Positions 14,336-22,806 of a stretch of 64,000 nucleotides of DNA are shown one piece after another. Every line of letters starts with the position of its first letter. Position 1 is the first letter of the stretch. This DNA comes from Thermosporothrix hazakensis (GTDB taxonomy: Bacteria; Chloroflexota; Ktedonobacteria; Ktedonobacterales; Ktedonobacteraceae): assembly GCF_003253565.1 (NCBI RefSeq), contig NZ_QKUF01000024.1, positions 1 to 64,000 of the forward strand, in the 5' to 3' direction. The position numbers were made by a program, and so were the translations under genes. Below the pieces are notes generated by a model. The model worked only from the letters and a program-made list of their open reading frames with translations, was not told the origin of the DNA and did not search any database.

Positions 14336-15526
14336 ATGGCTTGTAGAGCGGCCTCACTGTTAGCTGGCCTGGATACAGTGATTGTGAATGTCAAACAGGC
14401 GGACGAAAATCGTAAACCGATACAGTCACAAGAAATAAAGGGAGAGATTATTGAAGCTTTGCAAGTATGGCAACAGCAGGCTTTAAACAAGAATGAGCCT
14501 GTTCCAACTGCCTGGACGCATGAAGGAAAAACGCTTTTAATGTACCCTAGAGGTTCTGCGACATGGATGTACTTGTTGAAGAATGGCGATATTGACTTGT
14601 TGATTGGATCGCGTTTGAATACAGGTTCATTAGCGAGAGTGAGGTTTTCTAGTGAATATCTGTGGCGTGCTGGTCCAGATATTGCGGTTGCTGAAACGGA
14701 AGTGTTTTTGACTCTCATGTTTCAAGAAATGTTGTATCTTCAGCCTTCAGAATTGCACCTAGCTGCTGATGTTGTAGGGCTTCCGTTGTCGTCTCAGAAC
14801 TATCGAAAAGTGTTTGTTTCACGGGCAAGAAAAACAAGTGAGATCAATCGGTTGAATGAGGCAATGTACAACGGACATCAACTTGAGACTATTCGCTTTA
14901 GCAGGCACGGTAACGCGATTAGTGCAACAATTTATGATAAGTGTGCAGAGATTGAGCTGCATTCTCCTGGGAAACGTTGGTTTTATGATCTGTGGAAAAA
15001 TGGAGGTTGGGACGGTGAAGAGAAAGTGTGGCGTGTTGAGTGTCGAGTAGAACGTGAAGCTCTTCGTGAAATGTTAGTCCAGGAAGCGCGCATAGGAGAT
15101 ATTTATGATGCGCTTAACAAGGTTCCTTCCATCTGGGCTTATTGCGTCGGAAGTCCAGGTAGTACGGAAGGTTGGTTACGTATGGTTGCACCCAATGTTA
15201 ATGATCGCAATAAATGGCGATGGAAAACTGCTGATCCGTGGAAAATAGCTGTTCAGGAAGCCTTTACTCGACATTGGCGTAAGAGTGATGATATTGCAGC
15301 GATACAGCGAAAACGTAAACGGGAGGCAAATTTGAAGCGAGCTGAAGCTGCAATTGCAGGTTATATAACCACGTATGCAGCTTGGGATGACAGTGTAACA
15401 GATGATGATGATGCTTCAGTGATCTTTCATAAGCTGTATCAACAGGTTATGCAGAAGTGGGAAAATGACGGTGTGGACTTCCAGGAAGTTCGCGCGAAGA
15501 AGCAGTTGCTTTATCATGAAGCTTGA
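14336..15526 (+). CDS. replication initiator / relaxase, Rep_trans-like
   Basis: A 396-residue protein. A central region has the marks of the Rep_trans/MobT-like family of rolling-circle initiators and relaxases: IRFSRHGNAISATIYDKCAEIE (about 186-207, with Y200, D201, K202, E205) and VWRVECRVEREAL (about 231-243, R233 and E235). The C-terminal part carries a long basic stretch (QRKRKREANLKRAEAA). Such proteins nick an origin and start plasmid replication or, in conjugative elements, transfer. I infer that this element replicates after excision. AAGAAGAGG precedes the ATG. Assignment rests on motif pattern only. Confidence 0.7.
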   Translation: MACRAASLLAGLDTVIVNVKQADENRKPIQSQEIKGEIIEALQVWQQQALNKNEPVPTAWTHEGKTLLMYPRGSATWMYLLKNGDIDLLIGSRLNTGSLARVRFSSEYLWRAGPDIAVAETEVFLTLMFQEMLYLQPSELHLAADVVGLPLSSQNYRKVFVSRARKTSEINRLNEAMYNGHQLETIRFSRHGNAISATIYDKCAEIELHSPGKRWFYDLWKNGGWDGEEKVWRVECRVEREALREMLVQEARIGDIYDALNKVPSIWAYCVGSPGSTEGWLRMVAPNVNDRNKWRWKTADPWKIAVQEAFTRHWRKSDDIAAIQRKRKREANLKRAEAAIAGYITTYAAWDDSVTDDDDASVIFHKLYQQVMQKWENDGVDFQEVRAKKQLLYHEA

Positions 15527-15538
15527 AAGGAGAAAACA

Positions 15539-15907
15539 ATGAAGAATTATTCTGATCCAACTGCATCCATCTGGAATGTTGAAAGACGAGTTGGAGGACC
15601 AACATCCTACTTTCTCGCTATTCTTGATGGAGAGAAAAAGATTGCATGTGAGCTGAGACACAATCCAAAAGATAATAGTTTTGAGGTTTTGCCATATATA
15701 CCACTTGAGTTGGACTACACTGTTCATGATGATTGTGATCATGAAAATGATTTTTGTCTTTTAGAGGATGATCCAGAAATGTGTTGGAAGATGATGGATA
15801 ATAACGCAATGCGTTTAGCATTTGAAAACTTGGAGAGAGCAGAACATCAATTACGTCAATCTAAGGTTGCAGAGAGACTTTTGAAAGAAAAAGAATATCG
15901 AGAGTAG
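15539..15907 (+). CDS. hypothetical protein downstream of rep
   Basis: A 122-residue acidic protein, 12 bp after the rep gene, with AAAGGAG before the ATG. The N-terminal half is strand-like, the middle is very acidic (HDDCDHENDFCLLEDDPEMC) and the C-terminus is a charged helix. Possibly an accessory to Rep. Not recognised. Confidence 0.5.
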   Translation: MKNYSDPTASIWNVERRVGGPTSYFLAILDGEKKIACELRHNPKDNSFEVLPYIPLELDYTVHDDCDHENDFCLLEDDPEMCWKMMDNNAMRLAFENLERAEHQLRQSKVAERLLKEKEYRE

Positions 15908-15930
15908 TTTATTAGAGTTAGTGTAAGTTT

Positions 15931-15970
15931 AAAGCTCTACGCGGTAGATACAGGCGTGTAGAGCTTTTTT
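15931..15970 (+). terminator. rho-independent terminator
   Basis: AAAGCTCTAC (15931-15940) pairs with GTAGAGCTTT (15958-15967), followed by TTT. Ends the rep transcript. Confidence 0.85.
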
Positions 15971-16106
15971 AATTATAAAAAACATGCTACTCTTATCCGG
16001 ATGAAGTCTCAAATTTCGGCGATTTGGGTGTTTCCAGTCAAATTTTGATGTCAGTGGAACAGGCTCAAATAGTAATATAGCTTTTACTGCATAAGGGGAT
16101 GTACGC

Positions 16107-16313
16107 ATGAAAAAGCAAGAGAAGGTTTTAGCTGCTCAACAGCGCTTAATGTCTATTGCTGAAGTAGCCAACTACCTTGGTGTTTGCCGTCAAACAGTTT
16201 ACAACTACATTTATCGCGCAGGTATGCCTTCGATCAAGGTAAGAGGGGTAAGAAGAGTGAAGTTTGAAGCCCTTAATGCTTGGTTAAATGGACATGAGCA
16301 AGTGCTTGTTTAG
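16107..16313 (+). CDS. xis: excisionase-type HTH protein
   Basis: A 68-residue protein with RLMSIAEVANYLGVCRQTVYNYIYRAGMPSIKVRGVRRVKFEALNAWL, the HTH_17/excisionase fold covering nearly the whole length. It ends 9 bp before the integrase gene. Position and fold make it the recombination directionality factor that turns the integrase toward excision. Confidence 0.85.
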   Translation: MKKQEKVLAAQQRLMSIAEVANYLGVCRQTVYNYIYRAGMPSIKVRGVRRVKFEALNAWLNGHEQVLV

Positions 16314-16322
16314 GGGGTTTTC

Positions 16323-17477
16323 ATGGCAGAAAAAAAGCGTCGTGGGCATAATGAAGGCTCAGTTTACTTTGATGCAAGCCGTAACCGTTGGGTTGCGGCT
16401 ATCTCAATTAGTCCTGGTAAGCGGAAAAAGTTTTACTTTGAGAAGAAACAAGATGCGGTTAAGAAAAAGAATGAAGCTTTAAGAGAGTTAGAGCAGGGTA
16501 CCTTAGCCACTGGAACACAACGAAAGCTCGGGGAATATCTGGTAGACTGGCTAGAAAATGTGCATAAGAGTAAAGTCCGCGTTGGTACCTATGTGAATTA
16601 CAAGAAGAAGATCAAGTATATAGTTGATGGTCTCGGCAATGTTTGGTTACAAAAACTTACCCCCGAGCAGGTACAAGACTTTTTACAAAAGCAGCTTGCC
16701 AATGGTCTTTCATCAAAAACCGTTCATGAGATACATGGAGTTCTGCGTCTGGCATTGAAGAATGCCTTACGTTGGGGATTGGTGTCACGGAACGTATGTG
16801 AGGTAGTTGATCCACCCACAATTGTAAGTCGTGAAGCAGTACCTCTTTCAGTGGAGCAGGCACGTATATTAGTAAAACATGTGCGTGGTCATCGCCTGGA
16901 AGTCTTGCTAGCTATGGCTGTAGTTACTGGTATGCGTCGAGGTGAGCTGTTAGCGCTACGTTGGTCAGATATTGATTTTGAGCGTTGCCGGTTGTTAGTA
17001 TCGCACTCAGTTGATTATATCGCAGGATATGGTTATGTGGTTGGCAAACCAAAAACAGCAGCAGGCAAACGGTGGGTTAGCTTGCCCGCGTTTCTTTTCA
17101 AGATGTTAAAGCAGCACCAGTTTCAACAGTTAGAGATGAAACGTCTGACAAAAGAATGGAAAGATAATGATCTGGTATTTCCTAATCGTCATGGCGGTTA
17201 TCTTCATCCTAACCATATGGGTGAGCAGTTTAGAAAACTTCTGAAAGAGGCCGGATTACCTGCTATTCACTTCCATGACCTTAGGCATAGTGCAGCAACA
17301 ATTTTGTTATGTATGGGAGTGAATGTGAAGGTGATCCAGGAGTTGTTAGGGCATAGCGACATTTCTGTTACCCTGGGCGTATACGGTCACCTACTCCCGT
17401 CAATGCAGCAGGCAGTGGTTGATACATGGGAAGATGTATTCGGCAATACTGATAATGATAGCGAGAAGCAAGGATAA
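16323..17477 (+). CDS. int: tyrosine site-specific recombinase (integrase)
   Basis: A 384-residue integrase. Residues about 1-60 form an AP2-like arm-binding domain (NEGSVYFDASRNRWVAAISI), about 65-165 the SAM-like core-binding domain, about 172-365 the catalytic domain. The catalytic set is complete: R205 in TGMRRGE, K244 in GKPKTAAGK, H318 and R321 in HDLRHSAA, H344 in LLGHSDI, and nucleophile Y354 in GVYGH. It ends 118 bp from the tRNA-Pro target. The enzyme should recombine the 23-bp tRNA 3' sequence. Intact, so the element may still be mobile. Confidence 0.97.
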   Translation: MAEKKRRGHNEGSVYFDASRNRWVAAISISPGKRKKFYFEKKQDAVKKKNEALRELEQGTLATGTQRKLGEYLVDWLENVHKSKVRVGTYVNYKKKIKYIVDGLGNVWLQKLTPEQVQDFLQKQLANGLSSKTVHEIHGVLRLALKNALRWGLVSRNVCEVVDPPTIVSREAVPLSVEQARILVKHVRGHRLEVLLAMAVVTGMRRGELLALRWSDIDFERCRLLVSHSVDYIAGYGYVVGKPKTAAGKRWVSLPAFLFKMLKQHQFQQLEMKRLTKEWKDNDLVFPNRHGGYLHPNHMGEQFRKLLKEAGLPAIHFHDLRHSAATILLCMGVNVKVIQELLGHSDISVTLGVYGHLLPSMQQAVVDTWEDVFGNTDNDSEKQG

Positions 17478-17482
17478 AGCAG

Positions 17483-17506
17483 TTTTGCTCTCAGTTTTGC
17501 TCTCAT
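17483..17506. repeat. subterminal repeat, probable integrase arm site (right)
   Basis: 24 bp identical to 4617-4640 in the same orientation, starting 6 bp after the integrase stop and ending 89 bp before attR. Confidence 0.7.
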
Positions 17507-17595
17507 CTGAGGTTTTCTGCTGAGTCAGGGTTTTAGCTGCTACAATGAAAGAAGGCGTAAAGCGGATTCAGGAAAACGCCTTACGCCTTTTGATT

Positions 17596-17618
17596 AGTCG
17601 GGGTGAGAGGATTTGAAC
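17596..17618. repeat. attR, right attachment core within tRNA-Pro
   Basis: Identical to 4482-4504. It covers the tRNA acceptor 3' strand and T-arm, so integration rebuilt a working tRNA. Confidence 0.92.
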
Positions 17619-17671
17619 CTCCGACCACTTCAACCCCATTGAAGTGCGCTACCGGGCTGCGCCACACCCCG
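17598..17671 (-). tRNA. tRNA-Pro (GGG)
   Basis: On the minus strand a full cloverleaf: acceptor CGGGGTG/CACCCCG, D-arm with GCGCAGCCCGGTAGCGC, anticodon stem CTTCA/TGAAG around the loop ATGGGGT (anticodon GGG), and T-arm with GGTTCAAATCC. The discriminator is A and CCA is not encoded. The 3' third is supplied by the integrated element. Confidence 0.95.
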
Positions 17672-17766
17672 ATTCTTTCGGACGGCTTTATTATAACAGA
17701 TATGTTTTGAGCTCGTCAACCCCCCTTTTCAGAAAAAACCAACAAAAAGAAAAGAGATGAAGAAGG

Positions 17767-18882
17767 CTAGATTGCCATTGCAGCTCGCTCCTGACGCCTC
17801 AGCAGCCAATATGCCACCACCATTGAGGCCACTGTCCAGATGCCGAACACCAGCAGATCTGCCCATATCGCGCTCACCATATGCACATTGATAAAAGCAA
17901 GATACAGTCCATCCGCAAAATAATACGTCGGGAAGAGCTTGAGCAGGTTCATCAGAAAGCCCTCCGGGAACCAGCCAATCCCCAGGAAAATGCCCAGAAA
18001 TGCCGGGAAAAAGGTTAGGAGCCAGAGGATACCAGCAACGCCACCAAGGGCGCTCCCGGTATGACACACACAGACACAGATAAAACCGAGGCTAAGCGAA
18101 AAGAGCGTGAACAGCACGATGAAGAGCAACTGCATCGGAACCAGGCCCGAGAAGCCCGTCAACAGGGCAAGCACTATCAATGAGGCGGCCATCTGATAGA
18201 GAAACGCAACCAGAGCCCGCGCCTGAATCACAGTGGCAAAGGATGAAGGTGCAAGCAACAACAGACGCAGGATCTTTTTCTCTTTCTCCTCAACAAATAT
18301 AGTAGCCGCTATCGACAGCGAATATTGATTCGCGACCAGACAACCAGCAACCGCAAAGGTCTTTTTCAATATATCCCACGGTCTTTCAGAAAGAAAGGTT
18401 GAGGAGGGCTTCACCATCAGTTCTATATGGATAGGCTGATCATGCCGCAACTCCGCAATATACCTTCTCAAAACGGCTTGAATCTCGGCCTGAGTGCTCT
18501 TCTCTGACTCGATTCCCCTGAGATACAACTGTACATGCGGCTCCTTGCCCTTTTGAAGCTGCTGTTCAAGATCATCCGGAATCACAATCCCGACGGTATA
18601 TGGCTCGCTCTCGTCCTCAACACGCTGCGAAACCTCAGTAGCAGAAAGCGCTTGTGTCACTTTGACACCGGGGAATATCTCCCCAAAGAGTTGCTCTATA
18701 CGCGCATCACTATGCTTCTGATAGAGCAAAACAGCAACATTTCGTGTCCCTATTAGATTCGCAGCCAGCACAAAAAAAGCCGCTATTACCAACGGCAAGA
18801 CAAGCGTTAAGGCGCTAGACTTATTGACAACACTATCCAGAAGATCTTTGCGGGCAATCGCAAGTACAGCTCGAATATTCAC
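17767..18882 (-). CDS. ABC-2 type transporter permease
   Basis: A 371-residue membrane protein: one N-terminal helix (about 23-45), a large external domain (about 46-170), then five or six helices. EEKEKKILRLLLLAPSSFATVIQARAL is the characteristic loop of ABC2_membrane_3 permeases. It starts at a GTG preceded by AGGAGAGG. It is related to the permease encoded upstream (same loop, same length), so the two probably form a heterodimer with the ATPase at 20168. The family exports drugs, peptides or lipids; the substrate is not evident. Confidence 0.88.
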   Translation of the reverse strand: MNIRAVLAIARKDLLDSVVNKSSALTLVLPLVIAAFFVLAANLIGTRNVAVLLYQKHSDARIEQLFGEIFPGVKVTQALSATEVSQRVEDESEPYTVGIVIPDDLEQQLQKGKEPHVQLYLRGIESEKSTQAEIQAVLRRYIAELRHDQPIHIELMVKPSSTFLSERPWDILKKTFAVAGCLVANQYSLSIAATIFVEEKEKKILRLLLLAPSSFATVIQARALVAFLYQMAASLIVLALLTGFSGLVPMQLLFIVLFTLFSLSLGFICVCVCHTGSALGGVAGILWLLTFFPAFLGIFLGIGWFPEGFLMNLLKLFPTYYFADGLYLAFINVHMVSAIWADLLVFGIWTVASMVVAYWLLRRQERAAMAI

Positions 18883-18951
18883 CAGATCAACCTCTCCTGA
18901 ATGCTCTGATCAGCTAAAACTGTACCATAGAATCACTTGTCACGTAAAGCA

Positions 18952-18984
18952 AACAGGGAGCGCACTTGATAGACACTCCCTGTT
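18952..18984 (-). other. hairpin between the two permease genes
   Basis: AACAGGGAG/CTCCCTGTT (9 bp) with a 15-nt loop, just after the stop of the upstream permease gene. No long U-tract follows; it may lower expression of the distal permease. Confidence 0.45.
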
Positions 18985-18991
18985 AAAGCAG

Positions 18992-20128
18992 TTAGAACTG
19001 TGCCGCACTTTTTGCTTGCCTCTTGAGTATCAAAGTGGCAAGTACCAGCAGCACGACCGCACATGCAGCAATCACAGCCATATCCAGAAGCACAGTACCA
19101 TTCCAGCCTGCATTCTGTACCGCTCGTGAGAAGCCATCCGCCAGGTAGTAGGTAGGAACTGCCCGCGCAACATAGGTCAGTGGGCTTCCCTGCAAAAGAA
19201 CGGACATGAAATCTGAAGCCAGCATCGCAGGGAAGAGAAACAGCATCGTCATCACTCCGGTAAAGCCACCTAGAGAGGTTGCCGTCTGAAAGATACAGCC
19301 AGCCAGCAAACCCATCGATAGCGAGAAACAGGCCCCAAGCACGACGAAGACGCCAAGCATCGGGATATTGCCGGAAAGGCCCTTCATTGCGATCAGAACA
19401 ACAACCGTCATGATGAGCTGGTAGATCAGCGCGAACAACAACTTTGCAATAAGAATATCCGCAAAGGACGCAGGAGAAACCATCAGCATCCGCAGGGTCT
19501 TTTTCTCCTTTTCCTCAACCAGTAGATTGGGCACAATGGTCATACCCGTTAAGAACGACATCAACAGCGCGATTCCGCCATAAAAGCCATTCATCTGCTG
19601 AGTCAGTGAGAGCTGATGAGCATCTGGCGGATTGATCGTGACGACGGAAAATCGCACCGGTACCGGGTTAGACAGGGAGGACGCGTAGCTATTCACCACG
19701 CTCATCAATGTGGTCTTTGCGGCTGCTCCCTGCGGAATCTCGCTGCCATTGATGTAGAGCCCGAGATCAGGATGTGCGCCTTTCCGTAATAGCGCATCAA
19801 AGTCCTCTGGAATGATAAGGCCAAGAGCATATTCAGATTCTTTTTTGCTGCCATTTGGTCCAAATGCCGTCTGCACCGCCTCAGCCGTATCTACCTTAGT
19901 GACTTTTGTCTTCTCATAGGTCTTGCTGATCACCTGTTCAAGAGCGGATTGCGACGGATTGTACACCAGTATATGTGTTGGCTTATCAGCATTGCTTAAC
20001 AGGCCAGAAAACACAGCGAACAGAATCACCATAAAAATCGGTGCAAGAAGACCAAACAATGTCATTTTGTTGGCAATAGTATCAATCAGATCTTTTCGCA
20101 GAATAGCCAGAATAACACGTGCTCTCAT
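18992..20128 (-). CDS. ABC-2 type transporter permease
   Basis: A 378-residue membrane protein with the same layout as its neighbour: first helix about 22-44, external domain about 45-180 (includes IIPEDFDALLRKGAHPDLGLYING), then about five helices. The loop VEEKEKKTLRMLMVSPASFADILIAKL marks the ABC2_membrane_3 / NatB-like family. GGAG precedes the ATG. It follows the ATPase gene by 39 bp. Confidence 0.9.
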   Translation of the reverse strand: MRARVILAILRKDLIDTIANKMTLFGLLAPIFMVILFAVFSGLLSNADKPTHILVYNPSQSALEQVISKTYEKTKVTKVDTAEAVQTAFGPNGSKKESEYALGLIIPEDFDALLRKGAHPDLGLYINGSEIPQGAAAKTTLMSVVNSYASSLSNPVPVRFSVVTINPPDAHQLSLTQQMNGFYGGIALLMSFLTGMTIVPNLLVEEKEKKTLRMLMVSPASFADILIAKLLFALIYQLIMTVVVLIAMKGLSGNIPMLGVFVVLGACFSLSMGLLAGCIFQTATSLGGFTGVMTMLFLFPAMLASDFMSVLLQGSPLTYVARAVPTYYLADGFSRAVQNAGWNGTVLLDMAVIAACAVVLLVLATLILKRQAKSAAQF

Positions 20129-20167
20129 GTTTTTTGCTCCACATCCAGATTTCTATCAATATATGCA

Positions 20168-21028
20168 CTATGCCAGACGAGTTCCGGCGATCTTCACAAA
20201 GACATCTTCCAGCGTCGCTTCATTTGAATGAACCGCCAGCACTTTCCCCTCCGCCATCCATTGCATCAGCACGGCTTGCTCGGCAGGCTGATCCATATGA
20301 ATGAGCTTCTCTACCAGCGAGCCAGCTTCTGACAGCGTGACCGTCATTGTACGCTCACCATGTTGCAGCTTCAGATTACGGGGCGTATCATTGGCAACCA
20401 GTTGCCCATTCGCAATAAAGGCGACTCGATGACAGAGCTGGTCAGCCTCCTCCATCATGTGTGTCGTCAACAGAATCGTCATCCCTTCCTGGCTCAAGCG
20501 GGCAATGGTACGCCGCAAATCACGAGCCGTAATCGGATCCAGGCCACGGCTTGGCTCATCCAGAAAGAGCACCTCTGGCCGATGGAGCAGGGCCCGAGCA
20601 ATCATCACGCGCTGCCGCATGCCGTTTGAAAAGGTACGGAGAGGCTCTTTCGCCCGATCGCGTAGCTTCACCAGTTCCAGAACCTCATCAACCCGGCTGA
20701 CCGGCACATCATACAGCCAACAGGCGAACTCAAGGTTCCTGCGCGCAGAGAGTCGCTCGTACAGATTAGGATCTTCAAAGACAACGCCGATATGTTGCTT
20801 CAGTTCCCTGTTCTGCCGAACCACATCATAGCCAGCGACTTGCGCCCGCCCTCCGGTTGGATCAATCTGTCCGGTTAACATCCGAATTGTTGTAGTCTTG
20901 CCCGCACCATTATGACCCAGAAAGCCAAAAATCTCACCACGACGCACGCTAAAGTTAATCCCTTTCACCGCCTCCTTTGCCCCAAAAGTTCTGCTCAATT
21001 CAAAAGCTTCTATCATCAATTCGCTCAT
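20168..21028 (-). CDS. ABC transporter ATP-binding protein
   Basis: A 286-residue ATPase with all motifs: Walker A GHNGAGKTTTIRML (about 38-51), Q-loop VFEDPNLYE, signature FSNGMRQRVMIARALL (about 134-149), Walker B VLFLDEPSRGLDP (about 154-166), and H-loop LLTTHMMEEAD. The C-terminal extension is typical of drug/lipid exporters of the DrrA/NatA type. AAGGAG precedes the ATG. It powers the two downstream permeases and is divergent from the LytTR regulator gene. Confidence 0.95.
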   Translation of the reverse strand: MSELMIEAFELSRTFGAKEAVKGINFSVRRGEIFGFLGHNGAGKTTTIRMLTGQIDPTGGRAQVAGYDVVRQNRELKQHIGVVFEDPNLYERLSARRNLEFACWLYDVPVSRVDEVLELVKLRDRAKEPLRTFSNGMRQRVMIARALLHRPEVLFLDEPSRGLDPITARDLRRTIARLSQEGMTILLTTHMMEEADQLCHRVAFIANGQLVANDTPRNLKLQHGERTMTVTLSEAGSLVEKLIHMDQPAEQAVLMQWMAEGKVLAVHSNEATLEDVFVKIAGTRLA

Positions 21029-21342
21029 CGTTTCACTCCTTCACTAGTGTCTGTCGTTTTCCTTTTTTCCCCTCTCCAACGTCCTGTGACAACTGTACCT
21101 GGTCTTAACAGGACCGCGCTATATATTTCCGCTGAATGGAGTAAAAAACAGGCTAACAGGAGCCTCTCAGTGCTCAAAAAAACAAAGAAATGGCTGAATG
21201 GAGCGGAGAAAGAGGTCAACAGCGAACCAGCAATACCGGTTTCTGAAGAAAATAGAGGTATTTCTTTCCAGAAAGAGAAGGCTTATTCCGGCTCTGTTTT
21301 CTATGCTACAATAAAGCAAATCTCTTGAGTGCAGAGGACTGT
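21029..21342. other. divergent intergenic region of ABC operon and LytTR gene
   Basis: 314 bp with no credible gene. TACAAT at 21307-21312, 31 bp before the start at 21343, is a likely -10 for the rightward gene, with only a weak -35. A small inverted repeat GGTC-N7-GACC lies at about 21100-21115. LytTR sites could lie here, but I cannot define them by eye. Confidence 0.4.
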
Positions 21343-22377
21343 ATGCTACAGATACACCGACTCGAAAAACAAATAGAGGGACGCAGCGCTCTCTCTATAG
21401 AAGAGCTAACCATTCAAGCGGGCGAGATATGGGCGCTGGTTGGGCCTCCTGGAAGCGCGAAAACTGTGCTGATTAAAATTCTGGCGGGGCTCCTTCTGCC
21501 AAGCGGTGGCCATATCACCCTGAACGGCACAGATATTCATCTCAAGCCAAATATATGCAAACACATCAATGTTCTTTTCGAGGAAGACCTGCTCTATGAG
21601 CGCCTCTCGGCACAGGCAAATCTCAATCTGTACCGCGAGATCCGTGGCCTGCCAGCCACCAGTGTACATCAGGCACTCTCACTTGTCGGTCTGAGCGATC
21701 AGGTCCATACACCTATCTCAAAACTCTCACCCTCAGCACAGAGACGGCTGGCCTTTGCCCGTACATTAATGGGACAGCCACAGGTTATTCTGCTTGATCT
21801 CCCCATCTTACGCGCTGACCTGGATACTACAACTCTTTTTGCACGCTTACTCGAACAACAAGCGCGAAACGGAGTAGCCATTCTCCTGACCTGCGAAGAT
21901 CTTTCATGGTCCGGTCGGTTCTGTACTCATATTGCCGAAATCGAGGACGGGAAGATTATTGAGGTGCGCCACACCGGAGAGAAACAGCCCTCGACCAAAG
22001 AAGCGGCACACTCGGACGAAGAGAAACCAGCACGGCGCGAGGTTCCATATAAGGTGCCGGGCAGAAAAGAGGATCGCATCATGCTTTTTGATCCAGCCGA
22101 AATTCTCTACGCAACCAGCCGCGATGGAAAAATCATACTGCGAACAGAGCGTGATGAAGCAGTCACCAACCTGACTCTGCAAGAGCTGGAAGCACGGCTC
22201 CAGAAACGCGGTTTCTTTAAGGCACACCGTGCCTATCTGGTCAATCTGCAAAGAATCAAAGCGGTCATCCAGTATACCAGAAACAGTTATACACTGCTAC
22301 TCGACGACGCGCAGGAAACCATGATTCCGCTTAGCAAGCAGAGCGAAAAGGAGCTACAGGATTTGCTTCAATATTAA
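21343..22377 (+). CDS. degenerate ABC ATPase fused to LytTR DNA-binding domain
   Basis: A 344-residue fusion. The first 215 residues are an ABC ATPase fold with Walker A GPPGSAKTVL (Lys and Thr kept), LSPSAQRRLAFAR at the signature, but Walker B VILLDLP lacks the catalytic Glu and the H-loop LLTCEDL lacks His. Residues about 245-344 are a LytTR DNA-binding domain (EILYATSRDGKIILRTERDEAVTNLTLQELEARL ... FFKAHRAYLVNLQRIKAV). I chose the ATG at 21343, after AGAGGA, over a TTG 18 nt earlier. The divergent ABC exporter operon is the natural target, so it may be a transporter-like sensor regulating it. Confidence 0.85.
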   Translation: MLQIHRLEKQIEGRSALSIEELTIQAGEIWALVGPPGSAKTVLIKILAGLLLPSGGHITLNGTDIHLKPNICKHINVLFEEDLLYERLSAQANLNLYREIRGLPATSVHQALSLVGLSDQVHTPISKLSPSAQRRLAFARTLMGQPQVILLDLPILRADLDTTTLFARLLEQQARNGVAILLTCEDLSWSGRFCTHIAEIEDGKIIEVRHTGEKQPSTKEAAHSDEEKPARREVPYKVPGRKEDRIMLFDPAEILYATSRDGKIILRTERDEAVTNLTLQELEARLQKRGFFKAHRAYLVNLQRIKAVIQYTRNSYTLLLDDAQETMIPLSKQSEKELQDLLQY

Positions 22378-22391
22378 AACTCGCTTTCAGC

Positions 22392-22420
22392 TAGACTTTC
22401 TAACGCAAATCTGCTACACT
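22392..22420 (+). promoter_or_regulatory. promoter of pheST
   Basis: TAGACT (22392-22397), 17-bp spacer, TACACT (22415-22420). Moderate match, but correctly placed about 90 bp before the T-box stem I. Confidence 0.55.
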
Positions 22421-22504
22421 ATATTTAAGCATGTTAAGCTACCATATATGTGTCAGAAAGCTATCGGACCGCATATGAGCCGATACAGCATAGATGTCAT
22501 GTGA

Positions 22505-22790
22505 AAGGCGAAGAAGGGGAGAGTAGACGCATTCTACATCTGCGCAGGGAGAAGAGGTCAGCGACTGAAAGCCTCTTCGCAGGAAAAAGCGTTGAAGTTC
22601 ACCCCTGAGCCGACTATTGAACCTCCGCGGGCGGAGTAAGTAGATAGTTCCGGGAGTCCCCGTTACCGGACATTCCAAGCGGAAATTCGTATGCGATCGT
22701 TCCCGTATCGGGATACGCGAATTTCAACATGGGTGGTACCGCGGAGTTTTCATTACCGGCTTCGTCCCTGAGACGTTGTCCGGTTTTTTG
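22505..22790 (+). promoter_or_regulatory. T-box riboswitch, Phe specifier
   Basis: A leader that reads uncharged tRNA-Phe. Stem I: AGGGG (22515-22519) pairs with CCCCT (22602-22606), and ACGC (22527-22530) with GCGT (22589-22592). Between them lies the specifier loop, with AGTA (22522-22525) on the 5' side and TGAAGTTCA on the 3' side. The specifier codon is TTC (22598-22600), Phe. The T-box sequence GGGTGGTACCGCGG lies at 22731-22744; its TGGT bulge would pair with the tRNA ACCA end. The terminator stem (22755-22784) with TTTTTT follows. It controls pheS-pheT. Confidence 0.93.
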
Positions 22791-22806
22791 ATTTTTGGAG
22801 GAAGGC

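Larger units (their letters stand above)
4482..17618 (+). mobile_element. integrated plasmid-like element in tRNA-Pro
   Basis: A 13.1-kb segment bounded by identical 23-bp direct repeats (4482-4504 and 17596-17618). The right copy is the 3' end of an intact tRNA-Pro gene; the left copy is a detached tRNA 3' fragment. The tyrosine integrase gene lies directly beside the tRNA, with an excisionase gene just upstream. The segment is visibly richer in A+T than its flanks. Other contents are a Rep_trans-like initiator, SSB, an AEP-CHC2 primase, a membrane muramidase-like protein, an HTH-GNAT regulator and many tiny genes. No coupling protein or conjugative ATPase is recognisable, so an integrative mobilizable element or a satellite is more likely than a self-transmissible ICE. 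Confidence 0.9.

Noticed and set aside
4482..17618. Search for CRISPR arrays or a toxin-antitoxin or restriction system in the element
   Set aside because: No regularly spaced repeats, nuclease, methylase or toxin motif was visible; the four-helix membrane protein at 12780 resembles SLATT effectors only in topology.
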